Source: CAWHMS01 sp963830495
Lineage (GTDB): Bacteria > Actinomycetota > Actinomycetes > Propionibacteriales > Nocardioidaceae
Assembly: GCA_963830495.1 (NCBI GenBank)
Contig: CAWHMS010000003.1
Coordinates: forward strand, 310,001-374,000
Direction of reading: 5' to 3'
Length of the DNA stretch: 64,000 nucleotides
Part shown: in pieces, positions 8,045 to 15,772 of the stretch
Layout of the letters: every line of letters begins with the position of its first letter
Position numbering within the stretch: the stretch's first letter is position 1
Program-made: the position numbers and the translations under genes
Notes under the pieces: model-generated
Database searches by the model: none
Seen by the model: the letters and a program-made list of their open reading frames with translations, nothing else
Told to the model about the DNA's origin: nothing

Positions 8045-9241
8045 TTGACCGCAACGACCAGCCACTACGACGTCATCGTGATCGGTGCGCGGTGCGCCGG
8101 AGCCGCTACCGCAAGACTCCTTGCAGCGGCCGGACACGACGTGCTCTTGATGGATCGCACGAACGGCGCCAGCGATCCGCTCTCGACGCACGGCATCGCG
8201 CGTGGTGGTGTCGTCCAACTTGCTCGTTGGGGTTTACTCCAAGACGTCCTCGACACGGGGGCGCCCGCGGTTCGGGAAGTCTCGTTCACCTTCGACCACG
8301 ACGAGAGGGTGCGGCGCATCAAGGATCGTGCAGCCGTCGACCTGCTCGTCGCACCGCGGCGGTTCGTGCTCGACAACCTTCTCGTCAAGCACGCTCGTGC
8401 GGCAGGCGCGACCGTGGAGATGCGCGTCGCGGTCATCGGACTCGTTCGAAACGATCGCGGAAGAGTATGCGGGATCATCGGTCGCCTGGCCGATGGCGCC
8501 CGTGTCAAGGTGACCGCCAGGCATGTGATCGGCGCGGATGGTCTGCGCTCAACGGTCGCGAGCGATGCACGCGCCAGGGTCATCCATGGCTTCGAGCGCG
8601 ACGTCGCGCTCTTCTATACGTATGTCGACGGGGTCGACTGGCGTCGGTTCGAATTCCACATCTCGGCTGGGGCATTCGCTGGAGTCTTCCCATCACATGG
8701 CGGTCAGGCCTGCGTATGGCTTACGCGCCCTACTCCTCTCTTGGCAGACATCAGACGGGCAGGAAAACGCCGAGCGCAGGGATTCGGCGCAGCCCTCCAC
8801 CGGGTCGCGCCGGAGCTCGGTGCCCGTGTCAGCGCTGGGCGGATCGTGTCGCCGATACGTGGCTGGATCGCGCCACCGAGCTACGTGAAACAGGCATTCG
8901 GGACCGGCTGGTCGCTTGTCGGGGACGCTGGATACTTTCGCGACCCGATCACCGGTCACGGCATCACCGACGCGTTCAGGGACGCCGAGCTCCTGTCACT
9001 CGCCCTCGACAAGGCGTTGCGCGAGCCGCGCCTAGAGCGGGACGCGCTCATGCACTACGCGACTACTCGCGACACCGCACTCTCCGAGACCTTTGAACTC
9101 ACCCGGAAGCTGACGAGATTTCCGGAACCGACCCGCTTCGTCGAGCTGCAGATCCAGCTCAGCGAGGCCCTTGATCGCGAGGCACAGATGCTCGCCTCGT
9201 TGCCGACGCCCGTCGGCGCACTCGCGGTTTCGACCGCATGA
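8045..9241 (+). CDS. FAD-dependent oxidoreductase, geranylgeranyl-reductase-like family
   Basis: 398 aa. The N-terminal Rossmann motif is DVIVIGARCAGAATARLLA (residues 9-27) followed by the acidic end LLMDR. A mid-protein VIGADGLRSTVA and a later GDAGYFRDPITGHGITDA (third FAD motif) place it in the PHBH/geranylgeranyl-reductase superfamily of flavin hydroxylases and reductases. The substrate is unknown. It starts with TTG at 8045. Fifteen bp after its stop comes an OsmC gene on the same strand, suggesting an operon in which OsmC could remove organic peroxides (inference). It lies inside the tRNA-Arg island. Confidence 0.82.
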   Translation: MTATTSHYDVIVIGARCAGAATARLLAAAGHDVLLMDRTNGASDPLSTHGIARGGVVQLARWGLLQDVLDTGAPAVREVSFTFDHDERVRRIKDRAAVDLLVAPRRFVLDNLLVKHARAAGATVEMRVAVIGLVRNDRGRVCGIIGRLADGARVKVTARHVIGADGLRSTVASDARARVIHGFERDVALFYTYVDGVDWRRFEFHISAGAFAGVFPSHGGQACVWLTRPTPLLADIRRAGKRRAQGFGAALHRVAPELGARVSAGRIVSPIRGWIAPPSYVKQAFGTGWSLVGDAGYFRDPITGHGITDAFRDAELLSLALDKALREPRLERDALMHYATTRDTALSETFELTRKLTRFPEPTRFVELQIQLSEALDREAQMLASLPTPVGALAVSTA

Positions 9242-9256
9242 CAACCAGAAAGGACC

Positions 9257-9835
9257 ATGATGACCATCATCGACACCAGCCGCTTCAACGGCGTCGACAC
9301 TGTCGGTCTCTTCGCCACCATCGACGCGGTGAGGGAGCAACCGGACCTTGCCCGATTCCAATTCCGGTCGACCACACGCTGGATTGGTGGCACTCACAAC
9401 CAGACCACGATCAACGCATTCCACGGTGCGGGCGGTGAGCAGCGTCGAGAGAGGGACTTCACGGCAGAAGCGGACCATCCCGCTGTGCTGGTCGGCGACG
9501 ACCACGGGCCGACCCCGGCCGAGTACCTCCTCCAGGCGCTCGGCGCCTGCCTTATGAGCGGACTCGCGAACATCGCAGCCGCTCGCGGTATCGAGCTCGG
9601 CGAGGTCACGGCCAGGGTCGAGGGCGACATCAACTTGCTCGGCATACTCGGTCTGGACGACGGCATCCGGAACGGTTACGAAGGCATTCGGGTGGTGTTC
9701 CACGTGCGGGGCGCTGCAGAGGCGGAGAAGCTTGCCGACCTCGTGAAGCAGTCGGCTCGACGCTCGGCTGTCTTCGACGTCGTGACCAACGGCGTTCCAG
9801 TCAGCATCGACGTCGCGGCCGATACAGCGGCATGA
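9257..9835 (+). CDS. OsmC-family protein
   Basis: 192 aa (a second ATG follows immediately). The OsmC signature is present: GPTPAEYLLQALGACLMSG with its peroxidatic-type cysteine near residue 99, a long helix, and the C-terminal SAVFDVVTNGVPVSIDV motif. The second cysteine of classical organic hydroperoxide reductases, normally before the PVFD-like motif, is replaced (SARRSAVFD). Activity as a thiol peroxidase is therefore doubtful. An AGAAAGGA ribosome site overlaps the spacer after the FAD oxidoreductase, so the two are probably co-expressed. Confidence 0.85.
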   Translation: MMTIIDTSRFNGVDTVGLFATIDAVREQPDLARFQFRSTTRWIGGTHNQTTINAFHGAGGEQRRERDFTAEADHPAVLVGDDHGPTPAEYLLQALGACLMSGLANIAAARGIELGEVTARVEGDINLLGILGLDDGIRNGYEGIRVVFHVRGAAEAEKLADLVKQSARRSAVFDVVTNGVPVSIDVAADTAA

Positions 9836-9942
9836 CCGGCACGAGGGGCGGCGTGTTCGCCTCGGGTGATACGCCGCGCCTCTGCTCGGCGCCAACCGGG
9901 TCACCTGATGATCGCCAGCCGCAGAGTGGAACCTCTTTGCGG

Positions 9943-11523
9943 TCAGGAGGCCAGCACGGCAACGGCGTCTTTCAACTCCGCACGATCGGTGGTTGACGAG
10001 AGCGGCTGCAGCATCACGCCTGAGCCAGCGAGGAGCAGGCTGGCCATCGCTGAGGCGTACATTTCGCCATCGGGCGCCTTCTGAGCCAACACGACCGACT
10101 GTTCAACGCCTCGACCCTCCAACTGAACGCTGTCGCGAGGAACCTCTGCGATCGACAAGCCGAGCTTCGTCGTTGCTGTCAGGGCGTCGAGGCCGTACCG
10201 AACGGCCGTGGCAGGTCCGTCGAACAGCACGACCGTCTCTCCCCGGACGGTCTGCCTGCGTCGTCCCCCATATTGCTCGAGCACCTGGACAAGCTCTTCG
10301 CTACCTTCGCCGAGAGGTGCCACTACGGCAGCCAGGGCGAGCGGATGCGTCGCCGGTCGAGGCTGCCGAGTGATGAACGATTCGATGGGGTCGAGAATCT
10401 GATCGGGGTTGCCTGAGACGAAGTGGTCGTCGCCATCGAGCAGCGTCAGCGTGGCTCCCGGAATGCGCTCGGCAAGGTATCGGGCTTCCGCGGGGAGGAT
10501 CAGGGCATCACCGGTTCGGTTCAGGACAAGGGTCGGTACGCGTACCGCGGCTAGAACCTCTCGGACGTCCACGAGGGAGTTCATGTCCATGAGGGCACGG
10601 ACCGTCGATGGGGTCGCCGCGGCTCGCATGCGCTGACCCCACCACTTCTGCATCGCCTCGTCCGCTGATGGGCATCGCCAACGCATGTCGGCCTCCCAGT
10701 CCCACGCAGTCACCAGGTTCTCCGTGTAGGCCATGCGGTCTTCCTGCCGCTCCGCCCACGGATAGTCAGGTGCCCAGGTGCGTTTGGCATACGAGCCATA
10801 GAGGATGAGTGACGAGACGCGCTCCGGGTGCATCGCGGCCAGCAAGATCGCCATCGGGCCGCCTTCAGAGTAGCCGCATACGACAGCACGACGACAGTCG
10901 ACGGCATCCATCACTGCCAGAACGTCGTGCATGCGCGTCTCGAGGTTGGGCACGCCACTCGGCCGATCGGACATGCCGGTGCCGCGCTTGTCGAAGCGGA
11001 TCAAGCGTCCCATCGAGCCCAGCCGATCGAGGAAGTGAGCGTGGCGCGGGTCGGCCCAGTCGAGTTCGAGGTGTGACACGAAGCCGGGAATCAGGACGAG
11101 TTCGAGGTCGCCAGAGCCCGTGACCTGGTAGGCGATGTGGAGGCCGTCGCTCGTGGTATAGCGGACGGGGGCCTTGGCGTCGGAGGGAGCGTCGTCGTGT
11201 GCCTCGCGTGTGACGTGGCCGACGAATCGATAGCCGCGACCATGGATGGTGCGGATCGAGCGCTGGGCCTGGCCGTCGTCGCCGATCGCGCGGCGGACTT
11301 GCTTGATCCGGCTGGTGACGGCGCTCTCCGTCACGAACTGGCCGCCCCATACGGCGTCCATCAGCTCTTCCTTGGGGACGACCCGATCACGGTGGGAGAC
11401 GAGATACACGAGGACGTCATACGCCTGTGGCTCGAGATTGACACGTTCGCCCGCACGGCGAAGCTCGAACAAAGCTGTGTCGAGCTCGAAGTCCTCGCCG
11501 AGGATCATCCGCACACGTGACAT
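9943..11523 (-). CDS. Winged-helix regulator fused to alpha/beta hydrolase and degenerate cyclase domain
   Basis: 526 aa. Residues 1-103 are an OmpR-type winged helix (PQAYDVLVYLVSH, TESAVTSRIKQVRRAIGD, wing RTIHGRGYRF). Residues 118-390 are an alpha/beta hydrolase with nucleophile elbow GYSEG (S209), RFDKRGTGMSD, a candidate acid in NRTGDALIL and histidine in DGDDHF. The C-terminal ~130 residues follow the class III cyclase pattern (LVQVLEQYGGRRR, ETVVLFDGPATAVRYGLDAL), but the metal-binding aspartates (FTDI, GDGF motifs) are gone. It is therefore probably a ligand-binding or structural domain. It is divergent from azlC; a direct-repeat operator candidate lies between them. Confidence 0.85.
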   Translation of the reverse strand: MSRVRMILGEDFELDTALFELRRAGERVNLEPQAYDVLVYLVSHRDRVVPKEELMDAVWGGQFVTESAVTSRIKQVRRAIGDDGQAQRSIRTIHGRGYRFVGHVTREAHDDAPSDAKAPVRYTTSDGLHIAYQVTGSGDLELVLIPGFVSHLELDWADPRHAHFLDRLGSMGRLIRFDKRGTGMSDRPSGVPNLETRMHDVLAVMDAVDCRRAVVCGYSEGGPMAILLAAMHPERVSSLILYGSYAKRTWAPDYPWAERQEDRMAYTENLVTAWDWEADMRWRCPSADEAMQKWWGQRMRAAATPSTVRALMDMNSLVDVREVLAAVRVPTLVLNRTGDALILPAEARYLAERIPGATLTLLDGDDHFVSGNPDQILDPIESFITRQPRPATHPLALAAVVAPLGEGSEELVQVLEQYGGRRRQTVRGETVVLFDGPATAVRYGLDALTATTKLGLSIAEVPRDSVQLEGRGVEQSVVLAQKAPDGEMYASAMASLLLAGSGVMLQPLSSTTDRAELKDAVAVLAS

Positions 11524-11569
11524 GTTTGCACGCGGTCAGTTGCCTTGCAGAGCGATCTCCACACAATCC

Positions 11570-11587
11570 TCAGGTGCTCTTCAGGTG
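11570..11587. promoter_or_regulatory. Candidate direct-repeat operator between regulator and azlC
   Basis: TCAGGTG at 11570-11576 and again at 11581-11587, an 11-bp period, the spacing used by OmpR/PhoB-type winged helices. It sits midway between the divergent regulator gene (start 11523) and azlC (start 11629). Inferred, not proven. Confidence 0.4.
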
Positions 11588-11628
11588 AGATCCAAGTTTT
11601 GCGCGTTGTGTCTCGACATGTTTGTCGC

Positions 11629-12360
11629 ATGAGTCAATCGAGCCTTGTCGACAGACCGACGACCACCACGAGTTCGGCGAGCGCCGGCGAATCGCGCCAG
11701 CGGCCCGCACGTCTCGGCGTCAGCGACGGACTCTCTCTGACGCCTGGCCTCGCGCCATTCGGCGTCACCTTGGGTGTTGCCATCGCGACTCTGGGATTCG
11801 ACAAGTTGGCAGGAGTGCTCGGCGCGGGAGTCGTCTACGCGGGGAGCGCCCAGCTGACCGCAGTCACGCTCTTCCACACTGGCATGGGCCTCGCTGCGCT
11901 GGTCGCATCTGCTGCGATCGTCAACGCCCGCCTGCTCCTCTATAGCGCCGCTCTCTCGCCCGCTTTCGAGCGCCAGCCTGGATGGTTCCGCACAATCGCC
12001 CCCCACTTCATCATCGACCAGACGTACTTGATGGCGACGACTCGGCGTGACCTGGACCCGCGTGACTTTCGCCGGTACTGGCTGGCGCTCGGATCATGCG
12101 TACTCGCAGCGTGGACCGCGGCTGTGACGCTGGGCGTCGTGGTCGGACCGGCCCTTCCCGAACTGCCCCACCTGTTGTTCGTCGGCACAGTCATGTTCTT
12201 GGGAATGCTCGTGCCACGGCTGTGCGACAAGCCGTCGATTGCAGCTGCGGTTGCAGGGGGCCTTGTCGCCGCCGTGGTCAGCGTTGCGCTACCAGCGCTC
12301 GGCATCGTCGCAGGCGCGGTCGCGGGACTCGTCGCCGGTATTGCGGTGAGCAAGCGATGA
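11629..12360 (+). CDS. azlC: AzlC-family branched-chain amino acid exporter, large subunit
   Basis: 243 aa, largely hydrophobic. After a 25-residue polar N-terminus it shows the AzlC pattern: LTPGLAPFGVTLGVAIATLGF, the conserved YAGSAQLTAVTLF, then NARLLLYSAALSP and DQTYLMATTRRD. AzlC and AzlD (YgaZ/YgaH in E. coli) together export branched-chain amino acids and analogues such as azaleucine. The ATG at 11629 is chosen because the AzlC homology begins shortly after it. The stop overlaps the azlD start by 4 bp. Confidence 0.88.
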   Translation: MSQSSLVDRPTTTTSSASAGESRQRPARLGVSDGLSLTPGLAPFGVTLGVAIATLGFDKLAGVLGAGVVYAGSAQLTAVTLFHTGMGLAALVASAAIVNARLLLYSAALSPAFERQPGWFRTIAPHFIIDQTYLMATTRRDLDPRDFRRYWLALGSCVLAAWTAAVTLGVVVGPALPELPHLLFVGTVMFLGMLVPRLCDKPSIAAAVAGGLVAAVVSVALPALGIVAGAVAGLVAGIAVSKR

Positions 12361-12671
12361 CCGCGATGCTCACGATGCTCGCCCTAGGCGGGGTCTCCTG
12401 GCTCATGCGGATGGTCTTCATCGTGGTCATACCCGCAGATCGCCTACCAGCAAGATTCAACGAGAGCCTCAAATTCCTGGCTCCAGCGGTGCTCGCCGCC
12501 ACTGCGGCCGTCGAGCTAACCGGGCTCATGCGCGATGGCTCGGCAGGCGTGTGTCTGTCATTGGCTGCTGGCACAGTCGTTGTCGTGCTGGTCGCGCACT
12601 GGACGAGGAGCCTCAACACCGTTGTGTTACTGGGCCTGGTCATCGTCGCGGCGATCGATCTGGTTCCCTGA
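12357..12671 (+). CDS. azlD: AzlD-family branched-chain amino acid transport subunit
   Basis: 104 aa with four hydrophobic helices. GVSWLMRMVFIVVIP and the PARFNESLKFLAPAVLAA segment are characteristic of AzlD. The start ATG overlaps the azlC stop (ATGA), a standard coupled arrangement for this two-subunit exporter. It is the last gene of the island before 600 bp of non-coding DNA. Confidence 0.88.
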   Translation: MTAMLTMLALGGVSWLMRMVFIVVIPADRLPARFNESLKFLAPAVLAATAAVELTGLMRDGSAGVCLSLAAGTVVVVLVAHWTRSLNTVVLLGLVIVAAIDLVP

Positions 12672-13288
12672 GCCACATCTCTCGAAGGCAGGGAACGTCG
12701 TCACCAACCGCCGGGCCTCACCCTGCCTGGCCTTCCCCTGAGCGTGCGCGTGAGTACCTCTCACAGGGTCTCGCACGAACGGCGCACCACGGCAGAGCAC
12801 GCTGAAGCTGCAAACTCTCCGTCTCACGCTCACGAGGCAACCTGACGACACAGGAAAGCCGAGCCAGCAGACCTACCGATGACGCTTCATCGGTTGTCGC
12901 TGCTCGGCGTCGGCCTGCACGAACCTGCGAACCGCGTGGTAGCGGTGGAGGCAGGCACCCCGAGGCTCGGATTGCCTCGCTTGGCTTGGCCGCTGTTCGT
13001 CTCCGCATAGCCACTTGGCAGAGGTCGCGGAGAACAGCGGTAGCAGTTTGAACTTGTGAAGCGAATCCTGCCTCAGTCGGCGGACCGCCGTTGCGCCGAG
13101 GCAGACCACGACAGGCGCATCGATCGGTACTACGCCGGTACTACGGCTCACCGATCAAGGCTGCATCGAGGCGTCTCTGCTGGGCAGGCGATCTCCAGTC
13201 CCGAATCCCTTGCAGAAAGGAGAAACGGTCCACGAGTGTCGTGGCCCGTTGTGGACCGGCGCGGACCCCGAAACACTTGTTGCGTCGC
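12672..13288. other. Non-coding right part of tRNA-Arg island
   Basis: No credible gene. It holds a perfect inverted repeat ACCGATGA-CGCT-TCATCGGT (12875-12894, possible terminator without T-run), the paired GTACTAC motif (13127-13146), and an 8-bp inverted repeat CGGTCCAC/GTGGACCG (13226-13233 / 13251-13258) close to the right attachment site. These look like recombination-associated sequences left after loss of the integrase gene. Confidence 0.5.
13127..13146 (+). repeat. Paired GTACTAC motif at right island end
   Basis: GTACTACGCCGGTACTACGG, one base different from the copy at 7470-7489 and in the same orientation, 143 bp inside the right repeat. Confidence 0.5.
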
Positions 13289-13331
13289 CTTCTAATCCAC
13301 CGGTCGCAGGTTCGAATCCTGCCGGGCGCAC
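13289..13331 (+). repeat. Right attachment site (attR), tRNA-Arg 3' fragment
   Basis: 43 bp identical to the tRNA-Arg 3' half at 7377-7419. There is no 5' half in front of it, so it is not a tRNA gene. It directly abuts the stop codon of the next gene (13332-13334). Confidence 0.85.
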
Positions 13332-13643
13332 TCAGGTGGGCTCGAAGGCGTGTGCGAACCAGGTGGCCTGGCTGCCTGGGTTGTCGATGTCGAAGGTGAC
13401 CCCACTGAGCCGGCCCTCCCCGTCGAAGGTGCCCGAGTACTGGCCACCCTTGCCGTTGTTGTTCCAGTCGACCGTGAAGCCGAACGCGTTCCCGTTGAGC
13501 TGGCCACTGGCGTTCGCCTCCCTGCCACCGACGATCCGGCCCGAGCCGCGCAGGCCGCCGTCAGCGGCCTGCACGATGTCGAAGACGACCTCGAAGCCGT
13601 TGCTTTGCGTAATGGTCCACTGCCCGTTGATGTCGCGCGCCAT
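13332..13643 (-). CDS. Hypothetical small beta-rich protein
   Basis: 103 aa from ATG 13643 (MARDINGQWTITQSNGF); the frame stays open upstream, but the similarity-like region begins here. Repeating short strands such as FEVVFDIVQ, GLRGSGRIVGG, GNAFGFTVDW and GGQYSGTFDGEGRLSG suggest a small beta-barrel or lipocalin-like fold. There is no signal peptide. Family not recognised. Its stop codon touches the island's attR, so insertion stopped exactly at the gene end. It is divergent from acetate kinase. Confidence 0.6.
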   Translation of the reverse strand: MARDINGQWTITQSNGFEVVFDIVQAADGGLRGSGRIVGGREANASGQLNGNAFGFTVDWNNNGKGGQYSGTFDGEGRLSGVTFDIDNPGSQATWFAHAFEPT

Positions 13644-13783
13644 ACTGTCCACCCTCGTCAGGGAGATGTGCGGAATGCCCTCGCCGGTGAGGCTAGTCTC
13701 GGTTCGACGACGGTCAAGGCCGCCAGAGGCAGCGCCGAATGGCCCGCCTCGCCGCCACGGCATCAGGCCATGAAGGGATCGCC

Positions 13784-14998
13784 ATGGGTCTCCTGCTCAT
13801 CGTCAACACCGGATCGTCGTCGGTGCGGTATGACGTCTTCGATGTCGACAGCCCGAGCGGAGCTGCAGAACCGCGGCACCGGCGGATCGCGGGCGGACAC
13901 GTCGAGGAGATCGGCGGCGCCGGCGGTCACGTCGAGCACCACGTCGACGGCCAGGAGGCTGTCGAGCGCGATGAAGACGTGGCCGACCACAGCGCAGCGC
14001 TCGATCTGATGCTGTCCATGATCGACGAGCACGGCCCGGATGTGACCGACCTGTCAGCGGTCGGGCACCGGGTCGTCCACGGTGGCGACACGTACGACGA
14101 CGCCACGCTCATCGACGACGAGGTGGAGTCCGCAATCGACTCCCTCAGCAGGTTCGCGCCGCTGCACAATCCGCCTGCCCTGGCAGGGATCCGGACCCTG
14201 CGGGAGCGGCAGCCCGATGTCCCGCAGTACGCCGTCTTCGACACGGCCTTCCACCGCACGATTCCTGATGTGGCGGCCACCTACGCCATCCCGGCGGAAC
14301 TCACCGAAGCCGGCGTTAAACGCTACGGCTTCCACGGCACCAGCCACCGCTACGTCACCCATCGAGCCGCCGAGCATCTCGGGCTGGCGGTCGACGTCGT
14401 ACGCCTCATCGTCTGCCACATCGGCAACGGCGTTTCCGTCACTGCCATCCGCGACGGCCGTAGCGTCGATACCTCCATGGGTCTGACCCCACTCGAGGGG
14501 GCGGTCATGGGCACGCGATCCGGCGACCTCGACCCGGCAGTCGTGACGATGGTGATGCGCGAGCGTCGACTGGACCCCGACGAGGTGGAACACCTGCTCA
14601 ACAAGCAGAGCGGCCTCAAGGGCATGTGCGGCGAGTCAGACATGCGGGAGGTACGCAGGTTGGCCGGCACCGGCGACGAGCGTGCTCGACTGGCCCTCGA
14701 CGTCTACGCTCGCCGGCTCCGTGGCTACATCGGCACATACGTCGCACACGTGCCCGAGTTGCACGCTCTCGTCTTCACCGCCGGCGTCGGCGAGAACGAC
14801 GCCGCCATGCGCGCGGACATCGTGAGTCCCCTTGAACACCTGGGCTTCACGCTCGACCCGGAGCGCAACGAAGGAGCCATCGAGCCATCAGAGGTCACGC
14901 GGATCGACGACGACTCGGCGGGACCTGCCGTGCTGGTCGTGCCGACCGACGAGGGCCTGGAGATGGCGATCGAGATCTCCGCACAACTGCCCACGTGA
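13784..14998 (+). CDS. ackA: Acetate kinase
   Basis: 404 aa. Converts acetyl phosphate plus ADP to acetate plus ATP. Family motifs in order: NTGSSSVRYDV at the N-terminus (usually NTGSSSLK), VGHRVVHGG, FDTAFH, RYGFHGTSH, HIGNGVSV, GLTPLEGAVMGTRSGDLDP, and FTAGVGEND near the end. All expected phosphate- and nucleotide-binding segments are present. An in-frame ATG lies 15 codons upstream; 13784 is preferred because homology starts at MGLLLIVNTG. The phosphoketolase gene that makes acetyl phosphate lies 0.8 kb away on the opposite strand, so the two probably form a phosphoketolase shunt. Confidence 0.95.
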   Translation: MGLLLIVNTGSSSVRYDVFDVDSPSGAAEPRHRRIAGGHVEEIGGAGGHVEHHVDGQEAVERDEDVADHSAALDLMLSMIDEHGPDVTDLSAVGHRVVHGGDTYDDATLIDDEVESAIDSLSRFAPLHNPPALAGIRTLRERQPDVPQYAVFDTAFHRTIPDVAATYAIPAELTEAGVKRYGFHGTSHRYVTHRAAEHLGLAVDVVRLIVCHIGNGVSVTAIRDGRSVDTSMGLTPLEGAVMGTRSGDLDPAVVTMVMRERRLDPDEVEHLLNKQSGLKGMCGESDMREVRRLAGTGDERARLALDVYARRLRGYIGTYVAHVPELHALVFTAGVGENDAAMRADIVSPLEHLGFTLDPERNEGAIEPSEVTRIDDDSAGPAVLVVPTDEGLEMAIEISAQLPT

Positions 14999-15062
14999 CA
15001 GCACGCGCCACCGGCAGGATGACGTGGATCACATGCCGCTCCTCTGCATACCCGGATCTGTC

Positions 15063-15140
15063 GTGGGTAAGCGACGGGGGAAGACCCAGTGCACCCCAGA
15101 CGTGGGTAAGCGACCGGGGAAGACCCAGTGCAGCCCACGA
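15063..15140. repeat. Two tandem 39-bp repeats upstream of RTX-like gene
   Basis: Two units (15063-15101 and 15102-15140), each starting GTGGGTAAGCGAC and continuing GGGGAAGACCCAGTGCA, with a few substitutions. They sit between ackA and the start of the small RTX-like gene, immediately upstream of its ribosome site, so they may affect its expression. Confidence 0.7.
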
Positions 15141-15157
15141 CAAAGGAGGGACGATTC

Positions 15158-15667
15158 ATGTTTGGTTCCAACCCCCGAGCCCGCGTTATCGCGGTCTCTG
15201 CGGCTGCCGCCCTTTCGGTGGCTGCCGTAGGCGTGACCGAGTCCGCCTCCGCGGAGCGCCCCCGCACCTGCCACGGACGCACGGCCACAATCCTCGCCTC
15301 TCCTGGCGCGGATGACACCGAGGGCACGAACGGTCGCGACGTGATCGTCGGCACCCGTGGTCCGGACGAGATCGACGGCAATGGGGGCAATGACCTCATC
15401 TGCGGTTACGCAGGCGCCGACGACATCGACGGCGGTGCGGGCCGCGACGTGGTTGACGGTGGCCGTGGCGGCGACGACATCGAGGGCAGCGCGGGCAACG
15501 ACCGACTGGCCGGTAAGGCCGGTCGCGACCACCTGATGGGCGAGCGTGGAAACGACGTCCTTCGCGGCGGTCCGGGGCGAGACCTGCTCGAAGGTGGCCC
15601 GGGACTCGACGCGCTGCGAGGCGGGCCGGGTCTTGACCGCGAGTATCAGGGTTCTGCGCCGCGGTAA
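15158..15667 (+). CDS. Secreted RTX-type calcium-binding repeat protein
   Basis: 169 aa. Residues 1-32 are a Sec signal peptide (VIAVSAAAALSVAAVGV, cleavage near ASAE). The mature part is almost entirely GG-x-G-x-D nonapeptides (GNGGNDLICG, GGAGRDVVDG, GERGNDVLRG), the calcium-binding parallel beta-roll of haemolysin-type repeats. There is no catalytic or secretion domain, so it is a stand-alone beta-roll. Start 15158 follows an AAAGGAGGG ribosome site. Function unknown; a structural or calcium-binding exoprotein is likely. Confidence 0.85.
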   Translation: MFGSNPRARVIAVSAAAALSVAAVGVTESASAERPRTCHGRTATILASPGADDTEGTNGRDVIVGTRGPDEIDGNGGNDLICGYAGADDIDGGAGRDVVDGGRGGDDIEGSAGNDRLAGKAGRDHLMGERGNDVLRGGPGRDLLEGGPGLDALRGGPGLDREYQGSAPR

Positions 15668-15713
15668 CTCCTGACCCGGTAGCAAGACCTTCCGTCTGAA
15701 GGATCAACCTCGG

Positions 15714-15746
15714 AGCCGCTCCTCGTCATATCGACGGGGAGCGGCT
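15714..15746. terminator. Bidirectional hairpin terminator
   Basis: A 14-bp stem (AGCCGCTCCTCGTC / GACGGGGAGCGGCT with one G-T pair) and 5-nt loop ATATC, located between the convergent RTX-like and phosphoketolase genes. Confidence 0.75.
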
Positions 15747-15772
15747 TCGTCTATCCCGCCTGCTCGCGCAGG

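Larger units (their letters stand above)
7377..13331. mobile_element. Small genomic island integrated in tRNA-Arg (no integrase)
   Basis: The interval is bounded by a perfect 43-bp direct repeat, one copy in tRNA-Arg (7377-7419) and one isolated (13289-13331), the hallmark of tyrosine-integrase insertion at a tRNA 3' end. The 5.9 kb holds an IS481-type transposase fragment, an FAD oxidoreductase, an OsmC protein, a winged-helix regulator/hydrolase fusion and azlCD. A near-identical 20-bp motif lies inside each end (7470-7489, 13127-13146). No integrase or excisionase is recognisable, so it is probably a fixed remnant or an element mobilised in trans (inference). Confidence 0.8.

Noticed and set aside
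13289..13331. Second tRNA-Arg gene
   Set aside because: Only the 3' half is present; it is an attachment-site copy.
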